64,000 bases of DNA from Selenomonadaceae bacterium. Its GTDB lineage: Bacteria; Bacillota; Negativicutes; Selenomonadales; Selenomonadaceae. The notes beneath the pieces are model-generated. The model ran no database searches, had not been told where the DNA came from, and saw nothing but the letters and a program-made list of their open reading frames with translations. Shown here piece by piece: positions 40,831 to 50,573 of the stretch. Position numbers and translations under genes: made by a program. Location of the stretch: positions 62,001 to 126,000 of the forward strand of contig JAFRRH010000031.1 in the NCBI GenBank assembly GCA_017428215.1. Direction: 5' to 3'. Each line of letters begins with the position of its first letter. The first letter of the stretch is position 1.

Positions 40831-42011
40831 ATTTACAACGCTTAATAATTTTCCGCAATCTGCTTGACGAAGAAATTTTTACGGGCGCGGCGGATAAATT
40901 TGCAATTATGGCGCGTTTAATCGAAAAAGCGGAACAACTTGGTTTGAGCGGCAATCTTTACCGTTCGTATCTGATTTATCTTTTGGCGCATGAACCAAAT
41001 TTAGTTTCGACTTCGATTGAAATCAACGACGGGCTTATCGGCGATAATTTGCGCGAAAGTTTTCTTCACGACGTGGAAATTTTGCTTCCCATACTTCGTA
41101 GCGAAATGTTGAGTGACTTTGATTTGTTAAACCATTACAAGCCGACTGTCGAGAATAAAGACGAGTCTTTCCGCGAATTGATGAAAAAATTATCCAAACG
41201 CATTGATTCAAAATCCATTTCCAAAACTTTTATCAAGCATTGGAAAAAATTCGGCTACGGCGACATTGCGACTTATCGCGCTTTCCGCTGGGATAAAAAT
41301 TCTATCGTCGGAATTCGCCACTTTGAAACGATTCGGCTTGATGATTTAATCGGCTACACGCACCAGAAAAAACTTTTGAAGGACAACACAACCGCCTTTG
41401 TCAACGGTAAGCCCGCTAACAATGTTCTGCTTGTCGGCACACGCGGTACTGGTAAATCTTCGAGCGTCAAAGCTCTCGTCAACGAATATTATTCGCAAGG
41501 ATTGCGCCTCGTCCAAATTACAAAGCCGCAACTTAAAAGCTTGCCTGATTTAATGGAGATGCTTAGAAAATTTTCTGGTAAGCGGTTTATAATTTTCCTG
41601 GACGATATATCTTTTGAGGAGTCGGAAGCGGAATATAAATATTTGAAGTCGGCGATTGAGGGAGGCGTCGAGTCGCGTCCCGAAAATGTTTTGATATACG
41701 CAACGAGTAATCGGCGGCATTTGATTCGAGAGACTTGGCGAGATCGTCACGACTGGCAAGAGGAAGTTCACCGCGATGACAGCACCAACGAAACAATTTC
41801 TTTATCGGACAGATTCGGGCTGATAATTCACTACCACGCGCCGACGCAAGAAGAGTATCTTGAAATAATTCGCAGTATGTTGAATAAAAACGGCATTGAA
41901 TTTGATAATGAGACGTTACGGCTTGAGGGCTTGCGCTGGGAAATGTCGCATTCGGGGCGCAACGGGCGCACGGCTCAACAATTCGTCAATCATTACTTAG
42001 GACAACAGTAA
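40827..42011 (+). CDS. DUF815 P-loop ATPase
   Basis: A 394-residue AAA-like ATPase of the DUF815 family. The C-terminal half has Walker A VGTRGTGKSSSVKAL (near residue 204), Walker B FIIFLDDISFEE, a sensor-1-like YATSNRRHLI, and arginine-rich SDRFGLIIHY. The N-terminal 160 residues are helical. The cellular function of this family is not established to my knowledge. It closes a three-gene operon (thioesterase, phosphoesterase, ATPase) with four-base overlaps and a terminator behind. Confidence 0.9.
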   Translation: MNLQRLIIFRNLLDEEIFTGAADKFAIMARLIEKAEQLGLSGNLYRSYLIYLLAHEPNLVSTSIEINDGLIGDNLRESFLHDVEILLPILRSEMLSDFDLLNHYKPTVENKDESFRELMKKLSKRIDSKSISKTFIKHWKKFGYGDIATYRAFRWDKNSIVGIRHFETIRLDDLIGYTHQKKLLKDNTTAFVNGKPANNVLLVGTRGTGKSSSVKALVNEYYSQGLRLVQITKPQLKSLPDLMEMLRKFSGKRFIIFLDDISFEESEAEYKYLKSAIEGGVESRPENVLIYATSNRRHLIRETWRDRHDWQEEVHRDDSTNETISLSDRFGLIIHYHAPTQEEYLEIIRSMLNKNGIEFDNETLRLEGLRWEMSHSGRNGRTAQQFVNHYLGQQ

Positions 42012-42029
42012 TTTGATTTCCGCAACAAA

Positions 42030-42065
42030 AAAACCCTCCGACAATGCGCCGAAGGGCTTTTTTTA
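42030..42065. terminator. Terminator between DUF815 gene and double-glycine peptide 2
   Basis: CCCTCCG-ACAATGCG-CCGAAGGG forms a stem with an A run before it and T7 after it. It is nearly the same sequence as the terminator at 42411-42443 and lies between convergent genes. Confidence 0.8.
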
Positions 42066-42115
42066 ACGATTGCGACCGTCCGCCTCGTTTTTAGCTTACA
42101 AATGACGGACTAACC

Positions 42116-42307
42116 TTATAATTTGTCTACAGGTCTGTTTAAAATGTTAAGCTGATTTGAATCGGGGTCGGTGTTCTGAGCTTGATTACGAATGTACGGA
42201 TAGTACGGATAACCCTTAAATCCGCCTGCGACCTGTTCGAGTTCGTCGTCGCTCAATTTTTCCAGTTCGTCATTGATTTTCTTGAGGTTTTCTTCGCGTG
42301 TTGCCAT
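42116..42307 (-). CDS. Double-glycine-leader peptide 2, short
   Basis: A 63-residue product, MATREENLKKINDELEKLSD then DELEQVAGG, followed by a 34-residue core rich in Tyr, Pro and Asn (FKGYPYYPYIRNQAQNTDPD...). The leader is nearly the same as in the neighbour at 42495-42866. The core shares nothing with it, so leader and core vary separately. AAAGGAG precedes ATG 42307. The core has no Cys, Ser or Thr pattern of a lanthipeptide, so an unmodified secreted peptide is equally likely. Confidence 0.85.
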   Translation of the reverse strand: MATREENLKKINDELEKLSDDELEQVAGGFKGYPYYPYIRNQAQNTDPDSNQLNILNRPVDKL

Positions 42308-42339
42308 TTTTATCAGTCTCCTTTGAGTAAATTTTTCTT

Positions 42340-42402
42340 TCTGCCTATTATACGCTCCGAATCCGATTTCGTTACACATTCTAGCAAAAAAATTTTTCTA
42401 CA
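42340..42402 (-). promoter_or_regulatory. Conserved promoter of double-glycine peptide 2
   Basis: On the minus strand, TGTAAC (42371-42376) and TATAAT (42347-42352) are 18 bases apart. The flanks (TTTTTTTGCTA upstream, GAAATCGGATT in the spacer, AGGCAGAAAGAAAA after) match the promoter at 12018-12076 almost base for base. Confidence 0.75.
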
Positions 42403-42410
42403 GTCAAAGA

Positions 42411-42443
42411 AAAACCCTCCGACATGTGCCGAAGGGATTTTTT
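42411..42443. terminator. Terminator after double-glycine peptide 3
   Basis: On the minus strand ATCCCTTCGGCACATGTCGG, then AGGGTTTTT, forms a stem and T run. It separates the two peptide genes, and is close to a copy of the terminator at 42030-42065. Confidence 0.75.
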
Positions 42444-42494
42444 GTTCAGATTGCGACCGTGACGCCGAATTTTAGGCGAGCCGCGATTAATTTT

Positions 42495-42866
42495 TTAGTA
42501 ATCGATTTTGGGCAACGGTTTTCCCAACTTATCGGCAACGATTTGGAATGCTTCTTGGCGACTAATCTCTTTTCCGCCGCTGCCGGCTATGTAGTAGCGA
42601 TTTTGCACTGCGCCCCAAGACTGTTCGACCCTTATTCCGAACTTGTCGAAGACATTTGCGACTTCACTTGCCGTTTTGTGGAAGGTGGGAATCCAGAAGC
42701 ATTCCAACGCGCTTCTTCCCGAAATTCCGAGTCCCAATTCGTTGAGTGCGCGCGAATCGGCCGCCGTGTTGTTGTAAGTGCCGCCTGCGACCTGTTCGAG
42801 CTCGTCATCGCTCATTGCTTCGAGCTCTGCGCCGATTTTTTTGATGTTTTCTTCGCGATTTGCCAT
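42495..42866 (-). CDS. Double-glycine-leader secreted protein 3
   Basis: A 123-residue product with leader MANREENIKKIGAELEAMSD then DELEQVAGG and a predicted mature part of about 94 residues. The core includes VFDKFGIRVEQSWGAVQNRY and GSGGKEISRQEAFQIVADKL. The peptide at 12107 has the same layout (LFRCGIKIKDHGGFNDNEYF, GQKIRTLNETEAMNTAIHNY), so the two cores are distant homologues. Such a folded-looking core is long for a bacteriocin and may be a small secreted effector. AAAGGAG precedes the ATG. Confidence 0.85.
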   Translation of the reverse strand: MANREENIKKIGAELEAMSDDELEQVAGGTYNNTAADSRALNELGLGISGRSALECFWIPTFHKTASEVANVFDKFGIRVEQSWGAVQNRYYIAGSGGKEISRQEAFQIVADKLGKPLPKIDY

Positions 42867-42949
42867 TTTTATCAGTCTCCTTTGATTTAGTTAGAAATTT
42901 ATTCGGCTGTGCTGTTAATTCAGCTTGTCCCTTGCGGCTCTGTTTTTCT

Positions 42950-43010
42950 TTCTGTCCCTTATACGTTTTGAAATCCATTTCGTTACAAACTTTAGCAAAA
43001 AATTTTTTCT
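42950..43010 (-). promoter_or_regulatory. Conserved promoter of double-glycine peptide 3
   Basis: On the minus strand, TGTAAC (42982-42987) and TATAAG (42958-42963) are again 18 bases apart, with TTTTTTGCTA upstream and ACGAAATGGATTT in the spacer. The leader after it is some 35 bases longer than in the other two copies. Confidence 0.7.
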
Positions 43011-43092
43011 CTGTCAAACAAAAGGATTTTTTGCCGTTGAAAAAAGTTTCCGTGCGAAATATAATCATGAAAAAATTTTCGGAGGAAATAAA

Positions 43093-44541
43093 ATGGTTTA
43101 TCTTGTAGGTGCGGGCGCGGGCGACGTGGGACTTTTGACGCTCAAGGCTCGCGAAATTTTGGAATTGGCTGACGTTGTGATTTACGACAGATTAGCCGAC
43201 GACATGATTTTAAATTTCTGCGGGGCGGCAAAAAAAATTTATGTTGGCAAAGAGGCGGGCAAGCATACGCTCAAGCAGACGGAAATAAATCAACTGCTCG
43301 TCGAAGAGGCGCGGCAAAATAAAATCGTCGTGAGGCTCAAGGGCGGAGACCCGTTTGTATTTGGGCGCGGCGGCGAGGAGGCTCTTTATCTGCACGAAAA
43401 TAATTTGCCGTTTGAAATAATTCCTGGCGTCACGAGCGCGGTTGCTGTTCCGGCTTATGCGGGCATTCCAGTCACACATCGCGGCATTGCAACGAGTTTT
43501 GCGGTTATAACGGGGCACGAAGACCCGACTAAGCCCGAATCGACAATTAACTGGGAAAAAATTTCTACGGCGGTTGACACGCTGATTTTTTTAATGGGCG
43601 TCGCGAACTTGCCACAAATCGTAGATAAATTAATTGAACACGGACGCAATCCCGATACGCCCGCCGCGCTAATTCGTTGGGGCACAAAAAATTCTCAAGA
43701 AACTATCGTGACGACGTTAAAAGACGCTCCGAACGTAAAAATTTCACCGCCCGCAATTTTCGTTGTCGGCGAGGTTGTAAACTTACGCGAACAGCTTAAA
43801 TGGTTTGAGACGAGACCTTTATTTGGCAAAAAAATTTTGGTAACACGAGCGCGGGCGCAAGCGTCGAAACTTTCAAGTGTGCTGAAAAATTTGGGCGCGG
43901 AAATTGTCGAGTGCCCAACAATAAAAATCGTTGCGCCATCCGATAATTATTTGGCGGCGGACGCGGCAATAAAAAATCTGCGCGGCTTCGATTGGATAAT
44001 CTTTACGAGTGCAAACGGCGTAGAAAAATTTTTCGAGCGGCTGAAACTTCACGGACTTGACGCACGAGCCTTGAATAAAGTTGCGGCAATCGGTTCGGCT
44101 ACGGCGGAAAAACTTTTAAACTTCGGAATAATTGCTGACGTCGTGCCAAAAGATTTTGTCGCGGAAAGTTTAGCTGATTCTCTTAAAGATTTAGTCGTTG
44201 ATAAAAAAGTTTTGTTAGCGCGGGCAGAAGTCGCACGAGATATTTTGCCCGAATCATTGAAAACTTTTGGCGCGGAAGTTACCGTTGCTCCGATTTATAA
44301 AACTGAAATTGAGCCGCCCGCGCAGATTGATTTTGATTCGATTGACTTAGTGACGTTTACGAGTTCCTCGACGGTGAAAAATTTTGTCGCGGCTTATGGC
44401 GTTCCCAAAATTCCTACCGCCGCAATCGGACCGATAACCGCGCAGACTTTAAAAAATTTTGACGTGACGCCCGCTGTTGTTGCTGAAGAATTCACAATCG
44501 GCGGCTTGGTTGAGGCGATTAAAAAATTCTATGGACGATAA
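43093..44541 (+). CDS. cobA-hemD: Uroporphyrinogen-III methyltransferase / uroporphyrinogen-III synthase fusion
   Basis: Two activities in one 482-residue chain. The first 245 residues are SUMT, with VYLVGAGAGDVGLLTLKARE, YVGKEAGKHTLKQTEIN, RLKGGDPFVFGRGGEEA and PGVTSAVAVPAYAGIPVTHRG, making precorrin-2. The rest is uroporphyrinogen-III synthase (KKILVTRARAQASKLSSVLK, FDWIIFTSANGVEKFFERL, VTFTSSSTVKNF). The enzyme feeds the cobalamin and siroheme branch. ATG 43093 after GGAGG is chosen over the longer frame. The last 11 bases overlap the next gene. pduX-like and cobS occur near the end of the window. Confidence 0.96.
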   Translation: MVYLVGAGAGDVGLLTLKAREILELADVVIYDRLADDMILNFCGAAKKIYVGKEAGKHTLKQTEINQLLVEEARQNKIVVRLKGGDPFVFGRGGEEALYLHENNLPFEIIPGVTSAVAVPAYAGIPVTHRGIATSFAVITGHEDPTKPESTINWEKISTAVDTLIFLMGVANLPQIVDKLIEHGRNPDTPAALIRWGTKNSQETIVTTLKDAPNVKISPPAIFVVGEVVNLREQLKWFETRPLFGKKILVTRARAQASKLSSVLKNLGAEIVECPTIKIVAPSDNYLAADAAIKNLRGFDWIIFTSANGVEKFFERLKLHGLDARALNKVAAIGSATAEKLLNFGIIADVVPKDFVAESLADSLKDLVVDKKVLLARAEVARDILPESLKTFGAEVTVAPIYKTEIEPPAQIDFDSIDLVTFTSSSTVKNFVAAYGVPKIPTAAIGPITAQTLKNFDVTPAVVAEEFTIGGLVEAIKKFYGR

Positions 44542-44965
44542 AAAAATTAACGACGACGATTTGTACTCGGTTGAAGATTCGGACGAGGACGAACTTTACG
44601 CTAAAGAAATTTCTATTGAGAAGCCCGCAAAAATTTCCGACGAGCCAATTAAAAAGAATAAGCCGCGAACTTTCCACAGCAAACACTTCATGGACACGCA
44701 GAACGACGATTCGGATAAACCTAAGCGAAAACGCAAACTTTCACACGCGGAGGCAAGCGGCGTCGTAATTTCAACCGTCATGTTAATTTACAGTATCGTC
44801 GAAGAGGATAAGCCGCTTTTTTTTCTGTCGAGTGCACTGCTGATTTTTTTATTGCGTCCGATAATTGGAGCACTCGCGGGCAAGCACAATCGCGCCGTCC
44901 AAAATGCTTTGCACAGTTTTAGTATCGTACTTTTTATCGGTGCGTTGCTGTTCTTGTTTATGTAG
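44531..44965 (+). CDS. Acidic membrane protein of unknown function
   Basis: A 144-residue protein with a charged, probably disordered N-terminal half (DDDLYSVEDSDEDELYAKEI, KPKRKRKLSHAEA) and three hydrophobic segments in the C-terminal half (GVVISTVMLIYSIV, LFFLSSALLIFLLRPIIGAL, SFSIVLFIGALLFLFM). I know no family for it. ATG 44531 lies within the last codons of cobA-hemD, so the two genes are coupled. Confidence 0.75.
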   Translation: MDDKKINDDDLYSVEDSDEDELYAKEISIEKPAKISDEPIKKNKPRTFHSKHFMDTQNDDSDKPKRKRKLSHAEASGVVISTVMLIYSIVEEDKPLFFLSSALLIFLLRPIIGALAGKHNRAVQNALHSFSIVLFIGALLFLFM

Positions 44966-44982
44966 CTTGAAAATGGTATAAT
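44954..44982 (+). promoter_or_regulatory. Sigma-70-type promoter of gyrA
   Basis: TTGTTT at 44954-44959 and TATAAT at 44977-44982 are 17 bases apart, 32 bases ahead of the gyrA GTG. The -10 is a perfect consensus. Confidence 0.7.
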
Positions 44983-45013
44983 TGGCGCGGTAAATTTTAG
45001 AAGAGGTGAGAAT

Positions 45014-47455
45014 GTGGAAGAATTAAATTTTGGTCACGGGAAGATTATCCCCGTCAATCTCGAACACGAGATGAAATTTTCTTACATAGATTATGCAATG
45101 TCGGTTATTGTCGCCCGCGCACTGCCGGACGTTCGCGACGGCTTAAAGCCCGTTCATCGCAGAATTTTGTACGCAATGCAGGAAGCCGGCATGACGAGCG
45201 GCAAGCCTTATAAAAAATCGGCGCGTATCGTCGGTGAAGTCTTGGGTAAATATCATCCGCACGGCGACACGTCCGTTTATGATGCGATTGTTCGTATGGC
45301 GCAGGATTTTTCTATGCGCTATCAATTAGCCGACGGACACGGCAATTTTGGTTCCGTTGACGGTGACCCCGCTGCCGCAATGCGTTATACCGAAGTCCGC
45401 ATGTCAAAAATTTCCGAGCTGATGTTGCAGGATATTGATAAAGAAACTGTTGACTTTGTTCCCAACTACGACGAATCACTTAAAGAGCCGTCTGTACTGC
45501 CCGCGAAATTTCCTCAACTGCTGGTTAATGGCACGTCGGGTATTGCGGTTGCTATGGCTACTAATATTCCCCCGCACAATATCGGCGAAGTCATCAACGC
45601 GACTTTGCATTTGATTGACGACCCCGACGCTACGATTCCCGACCTTATGAAAATTGTTAAAGGTCCTGACTTCCCGACGGCAGGTTTGATTATCGGCAAG
45701 GAAGGAATTCGCGACGCCTATCGATTTGGACGCGGCTCAATTAAAATGCGGGCTAGAACTTCGATTGAAAAACTTCAAAACGGCAAAAGTAGAATTGTCG
45801 TAACGGAATTGCCCTATCAAGTTAACAAGGCGCGACTTATTGAAAAAATTGCCGACCTCGTCCGCGACAAGACGATTGAGGGCATAACCGACTTGCGCGA
45901 CGAAAGCGACCGCGAGGGCATGAGAATTGCTATTGACTTGCGCCGCGACGTTACTCCGCAAATTATCTTGAATCAGCTGTTTAAGCATACGCAAATGCAA
46001 GATTCGTTCGGCGTTAATATGATTGCGCTTGTCAACGGCAGTCCGCAAATTCTCAACCTTAAAGAAGTTCTTCAGCACTACATTAAACATCAAGAGGAAG
46101 TTATCACGCGGCGCACAAAGTTTGAACTCGCTAAAGCTAAGGCTCGCGCTCACATTTTGCAGGGCTTGACGACGGCGGTTAAAAATCTCGACAACGTGAT
46201 TAAAATTATCCGTCAAAGTTCTGCCGTTGCCGCCGCTAAAGACGCACTGATTGAAACTTTTGACTTCAGCGACGCGCAGGCTCAAGCGATTTTGGATTTA
46301 CGCTTGCAAAAACTCACCGCCCTTGAACGCGATAAACTCGACGCAGAATATCACGGTATCCTTGCCGCGATTAAAAATTTTGAAGCCGTCCTTAGCGACG
46401 AGCAAAAGATTTTGGAGATTATCAAGGACGAGTTGAAAGCTGTTAAAGAAAAATTCAGCGACGAGCGGCGCACGGAAATTATCGGCGAAGAACTTACAGC
46501 TTTTGAGGCGGAAGATTTAATTAACGACGACGATATAGTTGTCACGCTTACACACGGCGGCTACGTCAAGCGTATTGACCTTAGCACTTATCGTAAACAG
46601 AAACGCGGTGGCGTCGGTGTAACTGGCATGGGCACTAAGGAAGAAGATTTCGTCGAACAAATTTTGATAACGACGACGCACCACACAATTTTATTTTTTA
46701 CTAATAAGGGCAAAGTTTTTCATCTCAAGGCTTATCAAATTGCTGAATCCGGACGCGCCGCAAAAGGCGTTCACATCAGCAACCTTTTGATGATTGAGCC
46801 TGGCGAAAAAATTACCGCACTGATTAAAGTTAAGAGTTTCGACCCGACGCGCTATCTTTTCATGGCGACCAAAAAAGGTATCGTCAAGAAAACTCAACTT
46901 AGCGAATTTAGCTCTATGATGAAACGCGGCTTGGTTGCTATTAAACTTGACAACGACGACGAATTAATTGGCGTGAAGTTTACGGAGGGCGAACGCTACG
47001 TTATACTCGGCACCGCGCAGGGCATGACGATTTCTTTTGCGGAGGAAGAAGTTCGCTCGACGGGCAGAAGTACTCGCGGCGTTCGTGGCATTAAGCTCAA
47101 ACGCGGCGACCGTGTTATTGGCATGGACAAGCTACGCAAGGGCGCGGAAGTTTTAACGGTCAGCGCGGAAGGAATCGGCAAGCGTACGCCGACTGAAGAA
47201 TATCGCTCGCAAGGGCGCGGCGGCAAAGGCTTAATCAACATGAAAGTTACCGAAAAAACCGGCGAAGTTGTCGGGATTAAAGTTGTCACGCCGGAGCAGG
47301 AACTCATGTTGATAACTACGGAAGGTTTCGTGATTCGCACGAGCATTGACGACATCGGCTTAAGAGGACGCAACACGCAAGGCGTTATCCTCATGAAGAC
47401 TAAGGAAGACGACAAAGTTGCCGCGCTGGCGACCGTCACACTTAAAAACGATTAA
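45014..47455 (+). CDS. gyrA: DNA gyrase subunit A
   Basis: GyrA is the DNA-cleaving and rejoining subunit of gyrase. The 813-residue product has the winged-helix domain with [15 protein letters not shown] and [19 protein letters not shown], and MRYTEVRM, which holds the active-site tyrosine. The C-terminal beta-pinwheel begins with the GyrA-box-like [10 protein letters not shown], distinguishing it from ParC. The residue at the Ser83 position of E. coli is Thr. GTG 45014 follows AGAGGTGAGAAT. gyrB is not adjacent in this window. Confidence 0.97.
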   Translation: MEELNFGHGKIIPVNLEHEMKFSYIDYAMSVIVARALPDVRDGLKPVHRRILYAMQEAGMTSGKPYKKSARIVGEVLGKYHPHGDTSVYDAIVRMAQDFSMRYQLADGHGNFGSVDGDPAAAMRYTEVRMSKISELMLQDIDKETVDFVPNYDESLKEPSVLPAKFPQLLVNGTSGIAVAMATNIPPHNIGEVINATLHLIDDPDATIPDLMKIVKGPDFPTAGLIIGKEGIRDAYRFGRGSIKMRARTSIEKLQNGKSRIVVTELPYQVNKARLIEKIADLVRDKTIEGITDLRDESDREGMRIAIDLRRDVTPQIILNQLFKHTQMQDSFGVNMIALVNGSPQILNLKEVLQHYIKHQEEVITRRTKFELAKAKARAHILQGLTTAVKNLDNVIKIIRQSSAVAAAKDALIETFDFSDAQAQAILDLRLQKLTALERDKLDAEYHGILAAIKNFEAVLSDEQKILEIIKDELKAVKEKFSDERRTEIIGEELTAFEAEDLINDDDIVVTLTHGGYVKRIDLSTYRKQKRGGVGVTGMGTKEEDFVEQILITTTHHTILFFTNKGKVFHLKAYQIAESGRAAKGVHISNLLMIEPGEKITALIKVKSFDPTRYLFMATKKGIVKKTQLSEFSSMMKRGLVAIKLDNDDELIGVKFTEGERYVILGTAQGMTISFAEEEVRSTGRSTRGVRGIKLKRGDRVIGMDKLRKGAEVLTVSAEGIGKRTPTEEYRSQGRGGKGLINMKVTEKTGEVVGIKVVTPEQELMLITTEGFVIRTSIDDIGLRGRNTQGVILMKTKEDDKVAALATVTLKND

Positions 47456-47457
47456 AA

Positions 47458-47493
47458 AATTATCCCCCGTCAAATTCGGCGGAGGATTTTTTG
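47458..47493. terminator. Terminator between gyrA and the lipoprotein gene
   Basis: ATCCCCCG-TCAAATT-CGGCGGAGGAT forms a stem with mismatches, with an A run before it and T6 after it, between convergent genes. Confidence 0.75.
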
Positions 47494-47497
47494 TTGC

Positions 47498-48145
47498 TTA
47501 GAAAAAAGTTATCCAAACGAGTTCTGCTTTATCAACAAGCGCGGGCGTTAGCTCGTCAAGATTTGTTATCTCGTCAAAGTGCCAGTGATTTTTGTCGTCG
47601 CGGTGAAAGGCAAGCTCAAAAGTCATCTGCCCGATAAATTGTCCGCGCAGAGAATTATCGCCCTGCACGTCGAGGATAATTGTCGCTCGGTCGTCGTCAA
47701 TGCGCGTCTCTTTAATCGTGGCGTCAGTAGCTTGACGAATTTTTTCAAACTCATTGGCAACATAAGCCGTCGGATTTTCTTCCGGAGTTTCAGGTTCAGG
47801 CATTTTAGCGAAGAACGAATTCTTCACGCCGTCTAAAAATTTTAAATGCAAATCTTTATGTTCGGCGTTGTAAGTCGTTAAAAATTCCGCGCTGTGTTGG
47901 AAATATGGATCGTCGGGATATTTAGCTTGATAAGCGTCGTAATTTCCGGCGAGCGCAACTGTTGTGTCGTCATAAGTCGTAGAAAAAAATTTGTCTAAGT
48001 TCACGCGCTCTGAAAGTTTTTTAGAATCTCTTTCGGCGAGCGCGATTTTTATTTCGTTAAGTGCGGCTTCGGGAGTGTCCTCTTGTCCGCAACCCGTCAA
48101 AAAAATTACCGCTAAAAAAATCAGCGGCACGAAAAATTTTTTCAT
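47498..48145 (-). CDS. Lipoprotein, possibly DUF2939-like
   Basis: A 215-residue lipoprotein with signal MKKFFVPLIFLAVIFLTGC. The mature part begins EDTPEAALNEIKIALAERDS then KLSERVNLDKFFSTTYDD, a layout seen in DUF2939-type proteins, and later has ATIILDVQGDNSLRGQFIGQ and HWHFDEITNLDEL. Its job is unknown. It follows the pyridoxal kinase gene on the same strand. Confidence 0.85.
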   Translation of the reverse strand: MKKFFVPLIFLAVIFLTGCGQEDTPEAALNEIKIALAERDSKKLSERVNLDKFFSTTYDDTTVALAGNYDAYQAKYPDDPYFQHSAEFLTTYNAEHKDLHLKFLDGVKNSFFAKMPEPETPEENPTAYVANEFEKIRQATDATIKETRIDDDRATIILDVQGDNSLRGQFIGQMTFELAFHRDDKNHWHFDEITNLDELTPALVDKAELVWITFF

Positions 48146-48153
48146 AATTCCTC

Positions 48154-48981
48154 CTAAAGTTCCGTCAAAAATTCTTCAAACGGCAAGCCCCAATTCCATT
48201 GCAAATTTAATTCTTCAGCGTAGGAAATGCACTTTGCAACGAAATCAGCCGCCTTGCGCGTCGCGTTGATTAAATTTTCTCCGTTCAGCCAAGACGCCGC
48301 CACTACTGCAAAAAATGCATCGCCCGAACCAGATCTGTCTCCACCAATTCTGCGCGAAGTCACGAAATTAATTTCTCCTCTGTCAAAAATAAAATTAGCA
48401 ATGTTGGAGCCGTCGTCAATGTCAAGCGTTACACCCGTAATCACGACGCGCCCGCCGCGAGTTTTAGCCGCAATGTTCGCCGCCATAGTTGCAAGCTCCG
48501 AATCACTCACGACGCCGCCCGCAGGATACAGAACGCCCAAAAGTTCGCAAGCCTCGGTTAAATTCGGAGTAACGAGGTCAGCAAATTCCAACAGCTCGCG
48601 CATACGACGGCACATTTCCTTAGTATAGGATTTATAAATTTTTCCGTGATCTCCCATGACGGGATCTATTATCACGACGGCTGGAAAATTTTTTATAAAG
48701 CGACGAACAATTTCAATCTGCGCGGCGGAACCCAAAAACCCTGTAGCAACGGCGTCGAAGGTCAGATTATTTTTCTGCCAGCTGTCGATATAATTTTCCA
48801 TGCGGTCAGTAAAATCGTCCATAAAATAATTTTCAAAGCCAGTGTGCACAGACAATAGCGCAGTTGGCAACGGACAGACTTGAATTTTCAGCGCGGAAAT
48901 TATCGGCAACTCGACAGTAACCGAGCACCGCCCAAAGCCCGTTATATCATTAATCAGCGCAATCTTTTTTTGTCTAAGCAT
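48154..48981 (-). CDS. Pyridoxal/pyridoxamine kinase (PdxY-like)
   Basis: A ribokinase-fold kinase that phosphorylates pyridoxal-type B6 vitamers for salvage. The 275-residue product has [61 protein letters not shown] and the anion-hole motif [15 protein letters not shown] 48981 (MLRQKKIAL) is chosen over a longer frame. It overlaps the queF end by eight bases. HMP kinase is a less likely alternative, since the PdxY/PdxK start is clear. Confidence 0.9.
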   Translation of the reverse strand: MLRQKKIALINDITGFGRCSVTVELPIISALKIQVCPLPTALLSVHTGFENYFMDDFTDRMENYIDSWQKNNLTFDAVATGFLGSAAQIEIVRRFIKNFPAVVIIDPVMGDHGKIYKSYTKEMCRRMRELLEFADLVTPNLTEACELLGVLYPAGGVVSDSELATMAANIAAKTRGGRVVITGVTLDIDDGSNIANFIFDRGEINFVTSRRIGGDRSGSGDAFFAVVAASWLNGENLINATRKAADFVAKCISYAEELNLQWNWGLPFEEFLTEL

Positions 48982-49411
48982 TTCTCTCAACCAGAATTCT
49001 TTTTGCAACTTCCTCGAATTCGTCGCGACCATAATTTACGAACGGCACGATTGAAATTCCGCCACGAGCATTGAAAAGACCTTCGACTTCAAGATAGCGC
49101 GGCTCCAAAAGTTTAATCAAGTTGTCGGCTATTGTATTGATAACGTCCTCGTGAAACGTTCCGTGATTGCGAAAACTCGTAAGGTAAAGTTTAAGGCTTT
49201 TGCTCTCGACGAGTTTTTTATCGGGAATGTAACGAATTTTAATCGTGGCGTAATCGGGCTGATGAGTTATCGGGCAAAGGCAAGTAAATTCTTCGCTGGT
49301 CAACGTCACGAAATAATTTCTGCCAGCGTTTTTATTTTCAATCGCCTCTAAAAATTCGGGCGCGTAGTCGTATTTATAAGCGGTAATTTTCCCTAAGCTT
49401 TTAAGTTCCAT
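48974..49411 (-). CDS. queF: 7-cyano-7-deazaguanine reductase QueF, type I
   Basis: QueF reduces preQ0 to preQ1 with NADPH in queuosine synthesis. The 145-residue, single-domain form has [17 protein letters not shown], with the catalytic Cys46 and Asp53, [20 protein letters not shown] for NADPH binding, and [16 protein letters not shown]. It is the only queuosine gene in the window. Confidence 0.95.
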   Translation of the reverse strand: MELKSLGKITAYKYDYAPEFLEAIENKNAGRNYFVTLTSEEFTCLCPITHQPDYATIKIRYIPDKKLVESKSLKLYLTSFRNHGTFHEDVINTIADNLIKLLEPRYLEVEGLFNARGGISIVPFVNYGRDEFEEVAKRILVERNA

Positions 49412-49423
49412 AAAATCTCCTTT

Positions 49424-50560
49424 TTAAGCGGCGAGTCTACCGTCAACAATTCGTGCGTCAGAAATTCTTTGCAAAACGTCCGAAAGTTTATAAATTGCGT
49501 CCGCGTCAACCATTTGAAGTCCGCGCAATTTCAACGCAACTTTCATGGGCGGATTATCGAGCGTGAGCATTTCGCGATTGACAATCTGCGCGGCGGAAGG
49601 ATAGACGAGACTCAAGCGAGCGTATTCGTTGCCGTCGGAACCGCGAAATTTTTTGATAACTATCTTTGACGCAATAGGAACGCGCCATTCAAAAGTGCCG
49701 GGCAACGTGTAATCTTCCACGCCGATAGCCGTCAACACGTTGGAAAGATTGGAGTCGTGTCCGCAAATGAAACTGAACTTGCGTCCGGGCGTATTGAGTT
49801 CGTCAGAAATAACGGCGAGCATGGGACTTGCGAAAACTTTTGCGCCAATCGGGCGGTCAAAGTTGCTGTTAATCAGGAAGGAAGAAATTTTCGCCACGTC
49901 GCGCATTTCGGAATCGCTGTAAGAAACTTTCCCGTCGTAATAATCCATAAGTATGGCGTCGGCGGCAAGATTAATTGTTTTCACGGAGCCTTGAGCTTTC
50001 CATTCGGCTGCCTCGCTACCCAGTTTCATCTTATAAAAATCGTCGGGATTTAATTTTTCGCCGCTGAGACGTTCAACGGTTGCAATTTCTTTGCTCAAGC
50101 TGTTAAGTAATTTTTTCCAATTAACTTCAGAGGCAAGCAACTTTTCGAGCGCGGGATCCGCCGGCGATAAAAACACGCGATCTTTTTGTCCCAATGCGCG
50201 GTGATATTCGATGGGAATATTCGCGATTGGAAATGCGCCCGCTGAAAAATATCTTGCCGTCGCGATTGTCCGCTGATAAGAATTGGCATAAAAACGAACT
50301 TCACCGACGGACGGTTGCGCGTTTTTAGGGAAGAGACCTTGCGCCCTAAGCCGCGCCTCGAAATATTGCCCCATAAGCGTTTCCATTTCGCCGCCGCGCA
50401 GTGTCAAAAGCCCTCTGTCGTCGCCTGCCTTGAGTGAGTTGCGCAAATTGTGACGACTGATAACTACGACTTGTTCAAGCTGATACTCCATTGCATACGC
50501 GGCAGAAAAAAATGTCAGCGTGAAAAAGAAGACTATAACCAGCGAAAAAATTTTCCTCAT
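49424..50560 (-). CDS. Histidine-type acid phosphatase, periplasmic
   Basis: A 378-residue phosphatase of the histidine acid family (phytase or glucose-1-phosphatase type). A signal peptide ends near SAAYA (residue 23). The catalytic motif is SRHNLRN (H37), with asparagine after the histidine as in Agp. YANSYQRTIATARYFSAG and the proton-donor motif ICGHDSNLSN follow. ATG 50560 after AAGGAGG is chosen. The substrate is a sugar phosphate or phytate; which one cannot be told. Confidence 0.92.
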   Translation of the reverse strand: MRKIFSLVIVFFFTLTFFSAAYAMEYQLEQVVVISRHNLRNSLKAGDDRGLLTLRGGEMETLMGQYFEARLRAQGLFPKNAQPSVGEVRFYANSYQRTIATARYFSAGAFPIANIPIEYHRALGQKDRVFLSPADPALEKLLASEVNWKKLLNSLSKEIATVERLSGEKLNPDDFYKMKLGSEAAEWKAQGSVKTINLAADAILMDYYDGKVSYSDSEMRDVAKISSFLINSNFDRPIGAKVFASPMLAVISDELNTPGRKFSFICGHDSNLSNVLTAIGVEDYTLPGTFEWRVPIASKIVIKKFRGSDGNEYARLSLVYPSAAQIVNREMLTLDNPPMKVALKLRGLQMVDADAIYKLSDVLQRISDARIVDGRLAA

Positions 50561-50573
50561 AAAAAATTCCTCC

